Source: JBNLBT01 sp050303435 | Lineage (GTDB): Bacteria > Pseudomonadota > Gammaproteobacteria > Xanthomonadales > Marinicellaceae | Length of the DNA: 11,398 nt | NCBI GenBank assembly: GCA_050303435.1 | Contig: JBNLBT010000106.1 | Location: forward strand, 1-11,398 | Direction of reading: 5' to 3' | Shown: piece by piece, positions 1 to 4,704 of the stretch | Layout of the letters: each line of letters opens with the position of its first letter | Numbering within the stretch: the stretch's first letter is position 1 | Notes under the pieces: model-generated | What the model was told of the DNA's origin: nothing | The model's database searches: none | The model's input: only the letters and a program-made list of their open reading frames with translations | Program-made: the position numbers and the translations under genes

Positions 1-880
1 CGTCGCAATAGGATCCGCCGTTCTGGTTGTTGTAGATGTAGTTGTTGTTTTCCCAGACGCCGCCGATGGAGTCGAATTCATAAAACACCGAGCCACCCAG
101 TCGGCTGTAGCGGATGGTGTTGTTGAGGGCGTGGAAGTTGTCGCTGCCGTCGACCACGTCCAGACCCCAGCCCTGGGCAAAGGAGATCACTGAATTTTTC
201 ACTGTGCACGAATCGCAGTTGACCAGATAGATGGCGCTGGTGCCGCTGTAGTTGTGGTGCACGCCGTCGATCAGCAGGTTGTCTGAATCGTAGGCGGCGA
301 TTTCACCGTCGCCGTGCGGCGGGTTGTTGCGGCCGACCACTTCGCCGTATTTGATCTGCACGTCGTCCGAATCGTGCACCCAGATGGCCGGGTTGGCGCC
401 GTTGCTCAAGCCATCGCCGGTGAGGCTGATGTGGTTGTTGAGCAAGGTGCTGCCGTGCGCTTCAACCAGGCCGATGGCGATGTTGGCGCGGGTGATTTTC
501 AGCGTCCACAATGTCACGTTTTCATCGTTAAAGGCCAGCACGCCGTAAGAGGGCAGTGCAAAGGGCGTGTTGCGGGTGATCGCCAGATGGCGCACCGTGG
601 CGTTGTCGGCGGTGCGAATGATGCGATCGGCGTTGGATTTGATCTGCACCAGTTGCTGGTTGATGATCTGGCTGTCGCTGGCCAGGCCGCGCAAGGTCTG
701 GCCGGTCTGCATGGTGATCGTGGCGCTTGGCTTGTACACGCCCGGTTGCAGACACAGGGTCTTGTTGACGCCGATGGCGTTCAGTCCCGCCTGAATGTCC
801 TGGGTGGAATTGATGGTCAGGTCACAGGCCAGGCCCGAATGAATGAACAACAGCAGGGATGATGCAATTACTAGTTTCAT
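1..880 (-). CDS. Secreted right-handed parallel beta-helix protein, C-terminus cut by window edge
   Basis: The minus-strand frame stays open for 293 codons from the ATG at 880 to the left edge, so the end of the gene is missing. The start is supported by AAGAGG at 886-891, five bases upstream. Residues 1-18 form a Sec-type signal peptide (MKLVIASSLLLFIHSGLA). A cysteine follows at 19, but GLAC is a poor lipobox, so lipoprotein status is uncertain. From about residue 24 the protein shows the irregular short beta repeats rich in N, D, I, V and G that are typical of the pectin-lyase-like/NosD-like beta-helix fold: LCLQPGVYKP near 42-51, then repeated rungs such as VTLWTLKIT, TLLNNHISLTGDG, LLIDGVHHNYSG, CTVKNSVIS and HALNNTIRYSR. 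Such proteins bind or cleave polysaccharide, or act as surface or periplasmic scaffolds. No catalytic motif can be assigned here, so the substrate is unknown. It is transcribed away from the neighbouring orphan cluster. Confidence 0.85.
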   Translation of the reverse strand, partial: MKLVIASSLLLFIHSGLACDLTINSTQDIQAGLNAIGVNKTLCLQPGVYKPSATITMQTGQTLRGLASDSQIINQQLVQIKSNADRIIRTADNATVRHLAITRNTPFALPSYGVLAFNDENVTLWTLKITRANIAIGLVEAHGSTLLNNHISLTGDGLSNGANPAIWVHDSDDVQIKYGEVVGRNNPPHGDGEIAAYDSDNLLIDGVHHNYSGTSAIYLVNCDSCTVKNSVISFAQGWGLDVVDGSDNFHALNNTIRYSRLGGSVFYEFDSIGGVWENNNYIYNNQNGGSYCD

Positions 881-1013
881 GGAAACCTCTTCTGAATTGA
901 TGATGAAAAAAGGGTCGCGGTTCAATGGTCATCGGTGCGTGCGGTGCACTCACCCAAGGACCAACTGGGCGGTCCAAGACGTTGTCACGGCACGCCCGGA
1001 TGGAACCGCGCGT

Positions 1014-1048
1014 TGGCGTGTGTTCAATGCGTCACCGCACACACGCCA
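1014..1048. repeat. Inverted repeat, 10-bp perfect stem
   Basis: TGGCGTGTGT at 1014-1023 pairs perfectly with ACACACGCCA at 1039-1048 across a 15-base interval. No T-tract follows on either strand, so it is not a standard intrinsic terminator. It could be a protein-binding dyad or an RNA hairpin in the leader of the beta-helix gene. No function can be assigned. Confidence 0.5.
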
Positions 1049-1238
1049 TTGCACAGACTAGTGGATGTCTCCATTCGATGCGTGTCAGTGCGGGACGAAA
1101 AATTTTGCTGGACGGACACAAAAACGCATCCACAGGACACGCACGATGGCGAGTATCAATGCCATTGTCCCCAAGGATGGCGCGCGGACATGGTCAAAAA
1201 GGACACATTGAATCAACGCCATCGAACTGTTTGGAACA

Positions 1239-1322
1239 CGGGACAATCGGGGACAGGCACCAGTAACGGGACAATCGGGGACAGGCACCAGTAACGGGAC
1301 AATCGGGGACAGGCACCAGTAA
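1239..1322. repeat. Three perfect 28-bp tandem repeats with a REP-like core
   Basis: Three identical 28-bp units lie head to tail at 1239-1266, 1267-1294 and 1295-1322. Each contains the core CGGGGACAGGCACCAGTAA preceded by CGGGACAAT. The core matches the GGGGACAGGCACC word that I recall as a dispersed REP-like sequence in many gammaproteobacterial genomes, often near REP-associated tyrosine transposases (RAYT). That association is from memory and was not checked. No transposase gene is present in the window. The exact identity of the units suggests recent local expansion by slippage or recombination. Confidence 0.9.
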
Positions 1323-1333
1323 GGAGGAATGCC

Positions 1334-1407
1334 CGGGGACAGGCACCTGTGAATTCCCCTGTGAATTGCCAGTGAATTCAATTCGGGGACAGGCACCTGT
1401 GAATTCC
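1334..1407. repeat. Two REP-like units, one an imperfect hairpin
   Basis: The same 24-bp sequence, beginning CGGGGACAGGCACCTGTG and ending AATTCC, occurs at 1334-1357 and 1384-1407. Within it, ACAGG and CCTGT form a short dyad. In the first copy GGGG (1335-1338) can also pair with CCCC (1356-1359), leaving GAATT as a bulge, which resembles the bulged stem of classical REP elements. Degenerate CTGTGAATT and AGTGAATTC pieces lie between and after the copies (1359-1379, 1407-1414). The units differ from the adjacent tandem array in the sequence that follows the GGCACC core. Confidence 0.75.
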
Positions 1408-1463
1408 TGTGAATGGTCTCAAAGGCATGGGTCCAATTCACAGCGCGAATGCAAGCGCACTTG

Positions 1464-1472
1464 TGCGATAAT
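1464..1472 (+). promoter_or_regulatory. Possible extended -10 promoter for the 1509 gene
   Basis: TGCGATAAT at 1464-1472 fits an extended -10 element (TG-n-GATAAT, one mismatch to TATAAT). It lies about 36 bases upstream of the TTG start at 1509. No good -35 hexamer stands at the right distance, so it would depend on the extended -10 alone. It overlaps a small CGCAC-TT-GTGCG dyad. Confidence 0.3.
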
Positions 1473-1508
1473 GTTGATCAGAGTCGGGTTTGTTGACACG
1501 GAGAGAAT

Positions 1509-1790
1509 TTGGAAAAGATGTATGCCCTCTGCAAGCACGTGTTTTTGTTTGTGCGCAAACACGACGTGTATTTTCTTGCGCTGTTGGTGCTGATTTCATT
1601 CACAATGAACTTGAATGACCACTTGATCACCCGGCTGCTGTTTTTGTTGTTGTTTGTTTCCATGGCGTTTGATTTTTTTGTGATGATTTTTACCCATCGG
1701 CTGCCGAAAACGCAGTGCAAGGCACCGTCTGCAAATACAACAGACTGGGAGGATGATGGATCGAACCGCCATCGAAACGAAGCGGATTGA
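1509..1790 (+). CDS. Small two-helix membrane protein, unknown function
   Basis: This is a 93-residue protein that I do not recognise. The TTG at 1509 is chosen because GGAGAG at 1500-1505 sits just upstream; the in-frame ATG at 1518 (codon 4) is the alternative and has poorer spacing. Two hydrophobic segments are clear: about residues 20-34 (VYFLALLVLISFTMN) and 40-61 (ITRLLFLLLFVSMAFDFFVMIF). The short connecting loop is NDHL. The last 30 residues are hydrophilic and charged. The basic KH and RKH residues before the first helix suggest a cytoplasmic N-terminus, with the tail also cytoplasmic. It is the first of a run of small exported or membrane proteins on this strand, 47 bases ahead of the next. 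No enzymatic motif is visible. Confidence 0.6.
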   Translation: MEKMYALCKHVFLFVRKHDVYFLALLVLISFTMNLNDHLITRLLFLLLFVSMAFDFFVMIFTHRLPKTQCKAPSANTTDWEDDGSNRHRNEAD

Positions 1791-1837
1791 ATCACTCGCT
1801 GTGGCCATCGCAGCGTCGGAAAATGAGGTGAACGCAG

Positions 1838-2209
1838 TTGCTCACGACACAACACACAAGACATAGAACAAAGCGGTGTTTCACATTTCTGGCCATTGCG
1901 GCTGTGCTGCCGACGGGCTGCGACCACACGCAACACAACCTCCAACAAGTCAAGGAAATTTCTGCAGTGTCGACACCGATTGGAGAGGCGTGCGGGTTGA
2001 TGCCTTTGGTGACTGCTCACCACGTGAATGATGCCTTGCAAAATGTGACCGTGACGTTTGTGGCGGAAGCGGCCTTGCGCTGCGACAACAGGCAATTGCG
2101 GGAGATTCTTGAGTCCTTTTTAAGTCAAAAAGACGGGTACTCGCAGGCCACAGAACTGATTGTTGAACGCCTCGAAAACAATACATATGTCGCTGAAAAA
2201 ATCAATTGA
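1838..2209 (+). CDS. Putative small lipoprotein, unknown function
   Basis: This is a 123-residue protein starting with TTG. The start is supported by GAGGTGA at 1825-1831, six bases upstream. The N-terminus has a basic region (RHRTKR, residues 8-13), a hydrophobic core (FTFLAIAAVLP, 15-25) and a cysteine at 28 in the context LPTGC. That is acceptable but not ideal for signal peptidase II because proline stands at -3. The mature part is about 95 residues, with cysteines at 52 and 82 that could pair, and appears mainly helical in the second half (ALRCDNRQLREILESFL, YSQATELIVERLENN). I recognise no family. It follows the two-helix membrane protein in the same direction and could share its transcript. 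Confidence 0.6.
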   Translation: MLTTQHTRHRTKRCFTFLAIAAVLPTGCDHTQHNLQQVKEISAVSTPIGEACGLMPLVTAHHVNDALQNVTVTFVAEAALRCDNRQLREILESFLSQKDGYSQATELIVERLENNTYVAEKIN

Positions 2210-2292
2210 TGTGTGTTTCATCAGGCTTTCCATATCAATGATTGCGGGAATCGGTCGTGAGAGATAGTCACCAAACCAGGATAATAACTGCG

Positions 2293-2766
2293 ATGATGTC
2301 AAAATCCACATTGATGCTTTGTTTGGTTGCACTGTTGTCTTGTAAAAGGCATGAATATCTTGATGAGACATACGAAGTTTTGGCTGTCACAGGTCCGCCC
2401 AATCTTTCTTTCGGATGGGATGAGATCAGTGTCAAAACAGAATTGGGGGATTTAATCGAAATTAAGTCGGATGCAAAAACCGGATTGATTACTCAGTTCA
2501 TGATTTCTGGGTCTACAGAATTGAATATAGACCCCGGACGAGTGTCCAGGATTGGATTTCCAGACTTTAGAACCTTGAACGATGTATGGTATTCAGGCAG
2601 CACCTATACTTTAGAATTAATACGTTTTGAATTTCTGCAACTGCGTACAAACAGGCAAGTAAAAAGCGGCAGATTTGAAGCAACTTTTTTCTTCGACGGT
2701 GCGCGATTGGATGGCATTCACATGTGTGAATATTCAGACAAGGGCATCTGTCATGTGATTGAATAA
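2293..2766 (+). CDS. Putative lipoprotein, unknown function
   Basis: The frame can be extended to a TTG at 2242, but the ATG at 2293 places a textbook lipoprotein signal at the N-terminus. MMSKSTLMLCLVALLSC has the lipobox LLSC with the modified cysteine at residue 17. This gives 157 residues. An AGGATAA at 2277-2283 is the nearest, rather distant, ribosome-binding site; ATG at 2296 is equally possible. The mature region is acidic and looks beta-rich (VKTELGDLIEIKSD, TYTLELIRFEFLQLR, RFEATFFFDGARLDGI). It ends with a close cysteine pair, CEYSDKGIC (145-153), likely a disulphide. I recognise no family. The base composition is lower in G+C than that of the efflux operon, in keeping with an acquired or poorly conserved gene. 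Confidence 0.65.
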   Translation: MMSKSTLMLCLVALLSCKRHEYLDETYEVLAVTGPPNLSFGWDEISVKTELGDLIEIKSDAKTGLITQFMISGSTELNIDPGRVSRIGFPDFRTLNDVWYSGSTYTLELIRFEFLQLRTNRQVKSGRFEATFFFDGARLDGIHMCEYSDKGICHVIE

Positions 2767-2804
2767 AGGGTCTCATGCGGCGAAGGATATTGCCACATCA
2801 AACC

Positions 2805-2820
2805 CGGGTCAGGCCCCAAA
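2805..2820. repeat. Single REP-like word CGGGTCAGGCCCCAAA
   Basis: The 16-base sequence resembles a dispersed GGGGTCAGACCCC-type motif that I recall from proteobacterial intergenic regions. It lies 33 bases before the ATG of the next small gene. It differs from the GGGGACAGGCACC family elsewhere in this window. Only one copy is present, so the assignment rests on memory alone. Confidence 0.35.
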
Positions 2821-2853
2821 TGGAATGCATGATTCATTTCTGAAAATTAAAAC

Positions 2854-3048
2854 ATGAAAGCAAAAATATTTTTACTCTGTTTACTTGCACATATGGCCGC
2901 ATCTGCCCAGAGCCCACAAGACATTGTAGATAATTCTTGGCAGGAATATCTGACGTGCTTATCCAAGCACATGGTTGATCCATTTAAAGAGACACAAAAC
3001 ACTGACCAGAGTCAACTCGGGACAGGCGCCGGGAGAGCCTTTGAGTAA
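2854..3048 (+). CDS. Short secreted protein, probably truncated by a repeat
   Basis: This is a 64-residue frame with a good Sec signal peptide, MKAKIFLLCLLAHMAASA, with likely cleavage after ASA at 18. About 35 residues of polar sequence with one cysteine follow (QDIVDNSWQEYLTCLSKHM). From about residue 53 the frame enters the first 32-bp repeat at 3011-3042; the repeat encodes QLGTGAGRAF, and the TAA lies in the six bases between repeat copies. The C-terminus is therefore repeat-derived, and the native end is probably lost or displaced. No strong ribosome-binding site precedes the ATG. It may be the remnant of a longer secreted protein or a non-functional fragment. I recognise no family. Confidence 0.45.
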   Translation: MKAKIFLLCLLAHMAASAQSPQDIVDNSWQEYLTCLSKHMVDPFKETQNTDQSQLGTGAGRAFE

Positions 3049-3080
3049 GTCAACTCGGGACAGGCACCGGGAGAGCCTTT
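3011..3080. repeat. Two 32-bp direct repeats (GGGACAGGC...GGGAGAGCC)
   Basis: Copies lie at 3011-3042 and 3049-3080 (period 38, six-base spacer GAGTAA). They begin GTCAACTCGGGACAGGC and continue CGGGAGAGCCTTT, and differ at one base (GCGCC versus GCACC). The first half shares GGGACAGGCACC with the array at 1239-1407, so this is a second subtype of the same dispersed family. A partial third copy lies at 4541-4557. The first copy forms the end of the short secreted-protein frame. Confidence 0.85.
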
Positions 3081-3147
3081 CAACCGGCATCAAAAGTAAT
3101 AGTGGATACATATAAGAATGCGGTCAAAAGAAACCAGGAATGAATTC

Positions 3148-3852
3148 ATGAAAAAAATATTTATTATCTTATTCTTTATTGTCACATTAGGTTCGATTAC
3201 TTTCAGTAATAAAGAATTCAGATTCTGGGTTCAAAATCACGTGTTAAATGATTATGACGAATTTCTTGATTGTCGATCAAATCAGAAGTTTTATATGAGT
3301 TTCATGCAACAAATCACTGAATACATTGAGAAGAATAAAGAACAGCCAAGTTCTTATTTGGTCATTAAAAACATATCTAATTTCAGTGGGTTGACTTATT
3401 TTTTATTGTCAAATTTTAGAAGCCATTCAATGGTCGCTGTTTTTCATCATAGAGCTGGGTTGCGTATGTTTGAAATTCCGTTAGAAGAAGGCATAAGAGC
3501 GTTTGAAAATATAGTGGGTGTTAATTTTTCTGACTCAAATAGTTCATATAATTTTGGCTATCTACATGGCGGTTGTGAATTTACACGAATTTATTCTAAT
3601 GACGAAGCACATGAATATGTCCTTTTTAACTCGGGAGTTGTTGACAGTAAAATTGCTGGATCCATCAATGAAAGGGCTTATGAATATGCATCAAAGTTTT
3701 TACAAGTGTCTGTTGAATCAGATAAGTTTTTCATCGATGATTTATCACTGGAGGAACAAATATCTGTTGTAAAGAATGATGAATTGAACCAGACCTTTGA
3801 TCGGGATATGTTTTTTGAGCTTGAGAGCTGGCATCAGTCCAGTCGGCGTTAA
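3148..3852 (+). CDS. AT-rich membrane-anchored or secreted protein, unknown function
   Basis: The frame opens at 3118, but the ATG at 3148 is preferred. AGGAA at 3136-3140 lies seven bases upstream, and the protein then begins with MKKIFIILFFIVTLGSITFS, a signal peptide or uncleaved N-terminal anchor (residues 1-20). The remaining roughly 214 residues are predicted to lie outside the cytoplasm. They hold two cysteines (in FLDCRSNQ and HGGCEFTR) and aromatic-rich patches (LTYFLLSNF, MVAVFHHRAGLRMF, YVLFNSGVVDSK), and end with acidic sequence. No known motif is recognised. G+C is only about a third by eye, far below the efflux operon, which points to recent acquisition. The last codons (SWHQSSRR) turn abruptly G+C-richer, so the 3' end may have been replaced or truncated. 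Confidence 0.65.
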   Translation: MKKIFIILFFIVTLGSITFSNKEFRFWVQNHVLNDYDEFLDCRSNQKFYMSFMQQITEYIEKNKEQPSSYLVIKNISNFSGLTYFLLSNFRSHSMVAVFHHRAGLRMFEIPLEEGIRAFENIVGVNFSDSNSSYNFGYLHGGCEFTRIYSNDEAHEYVLFNSGVVDSKIAGSINERAYEYASKFLQVSVESDKFFIDDLSLEEQISVVKNDELNQTFDRDMFFELESWHQSSRR

Positions 3853-3874
3853 CGAAGATGCAGCGAAGAAGATG

Positions 3875-3938
3875 CAGGACATACACCGAATAGGTAATAC
3901 AGTAGGTCATCTTACAGGACACACACCCGATGAAAGGT
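3875..3938. repeat. Imperfect direct repeat CAGGACAYACACC
   Basis: CAGGACATACACCGAATAGG at 3875-3894 and CAGGACACACACCCGATGAA at 3915-3934 are related words exactly 40 bases apart. A similar ACAGGACACGCACGATG stands at 1132-1148. GTCAACTGCAG... at 3937 followed by GAGACAGGCATTTT may be a decayed unit of the GTCAACTCGGGACAGGC repeat. The similarity is loose and could be partly chance. Confidence 0.35.
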
Positions 3939-4042
3939 CAACTGCAGTCAGGCGAGACAGGCATTTTACTTGTGTTTAATCAAAATGAATCCATTGCAAT
4001 CAGGTAAAATTCAAAGCCGACCATGCATCGGGAAATTCGCAA

Positions 4043-4438
4043 TTGAAACTAATCGGCATCACTGAGGTGTACCTTAAAAAAGCGATCAGGCTGTGGCTTT
4101 TTGTCACCGCCGCTTTGTTCTTTTATTATTATTTGTACGATCAACGCATTAAGTTGCTTGAGCCTCGGCTCAACGCCGTTTTCTGGGGGGTGTTTTCCGT
4201 GCTGTTTTGTCTTCAGATCAGGGTGCATCCGGTGGATGTGTTTGGTAAAGAACAAAGGCCCTGGGATTTGCTGGAACGATCTGAATGGGTCGGGGACAGT
4301 CGACAGCTGGTCCACGCAATGCACCCGAGCACCAGAGTGTTCAATGCGGTTGTTTACGCGGTGTCTTTTTTGTTGTTTTTGGCTGCGGGGGCTTTTTTCC
4401 TGCAATGGATCGGCTCGATGAGCGTGGGTGTCAACTAG
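4043..4438 (+). CDS. Small three-helix membrane protein, unknown function
   Basis: This is a 131-residue protein beginning at TTG 4043. CGGGA at 4029-4033 lies nine bases upstream, an acceptable but not strong site; GTG at 4067 (codon 9) is an alternative. Hydrophobic segments lie at about 15-32 (IRLWLFVTAALFFYYYLY), 43-59 (LNAVFWGVFSVLFCLQI) and 98-124 (RVFNAVVYAVSFLLFLAAGAFFLQW). The intervening loop (60-97) is hydrophilic and contains PWDLLERSEWVGDSRQLV. The basic residues KK and R before the first helix suggest a cytoplasmic N-terminus. No transporter or enzyme motif is seen. It is the last gene of the orphan cluster and converges on the efflux operon across 266 bases. Confidence 0.6.
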   Translation: MKLIGITEVYLKKAIRLWLFVTAALFFYYYLYDQRIKLLEPRLNAVFWGVFSVLFCLQIRVHPVDVFGKEQRPWDLLERSEWVGDSRQLVHAMHPSTRVFNAVVYAVSFLLFLAAGAFFLQWIGSMSVGVN

Positions 4439-4704
4439 ACATCGGGCTCGTGCATCATCGGTGAATTAGAAGCATTCGTTGCGGGTTTGATAACCGATCG
4501 ATGGTTTTCAATTGGAAAGTCATCTTAAGCCCTCTTTGTACGGGCGCCGGGAGAGCCGTTTTCAGCTGACATCACTTGGCCGGCCACATTGCTGTCAAAG
4601 CCGATCCATGGCTTTGACGTTATATCATCTTCTGCAAGGCGGGTTTTATCCCGTGGTGGTTTGGCAGGCGCCGCCAAAGGCTCAGGCCTTGTGCATTGCA
4701 CGGC
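4439..4704. other. Convergent intergenic region
   Basis: This stretch lies between the stop of the three-helix protein and the stop of the minus-strand RND gene. It contains a REP-like fragment at 4541-4557 and a short dyad TTTGGC/GCCAAA (4660-4665, 4673-4678) just downstream of the pump gene. The dyad has no following T-tract on the minus strand, so I do not call a terminator. Frames here have no ribosome-binding site. Confidence 0.5.
4541..4557. repeat. Partial copy of the 32-bp repeat
   Basis: CGGGCGCCGGGAGAGCC at 4541-4557 contains GCGCCGGGAGAGCC, which matches 14 of 14 bases of the second half of the repeat copy at 3011-3042. The GTCAACTCGGGACAG half is absent. This extends the repeat family to the convergent junction with the efflux operon. 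Confidence 0.6.

Larger units (their letters stand above)
881..1508. other. Non-coding region between divergent genes
   Basis: These 628 bases separate the minus-strand beta-helix gene from the plus-strand small membrane protein. The left half has mixed G+C-rich sequence, a 10-bp-stem inverted repeat at 1014-1048 and several imperfect GGACA words. The right half is dominated by tandem and dispersed REP-like repeats (1239-1407). Open frames on both strands here mostly read through the repeats, lack convincing ribosome-binding sites and are not taken as genes. I found no convincing -35/-10 pair for the beta-helix gene. Confidence 0.6.

Noticed and set aside
314..862. 182-residue plus-strand open frame opposite the beta-helix gene
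   Set aside because: It lies wholly antisense to a better supported gene with a signal peptide and beta-helix repeats, and its composition is a mirror of that gene's codon pattern.
925..1294. Overlapping plus-strand frames of 113 and 119 residues
   Set aside because: They overlap each other in different frames, read through the repeats and have no supporting start signals.
1239..1407. CRISPR array
   Set aside because: The units are directly joined with no spacers in the perfect part, the other copies are irregular, and no cas gene is present.
1085..1441. 118-residue minus-strand frame with PVPDCPVTGACPRL-like repeats
   Set aside because: The protein repeats are only the translation of the 28-bp DNA tandem repeats; there is no ribosome-binding site or conserved feature.
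1753..1866. 37-codon frame ATGATGGATCGAACC... bridging two small genes
   Set aside because: GGGAGG touches the ATG with no usable spacing, and the frame overlaps both neighbours. It is possible as a leader peptide but unsupported.
1478..2095. 205-residue minus-strand frame
   Set aside because: It is antisense to two small genes with good ribosome-binding sites and membrane or lipoprotein signals; its sequence is rich in R, H, S and Q with no domain.
3797..3979. 60-residue frame overlapping the end of the AT-rich gene
   Set aside because: It starts inside the upstream gene without a ribosome-binding site, and its sequence runs through intergenic repeat-like DNA.
4641..4678. Intrinsic terminator for the pump operon
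   Set aside because: The hairpins TTTGGC/GCCAAA and CGGG/CCCG are short and lack a T-tract on the minus strand.
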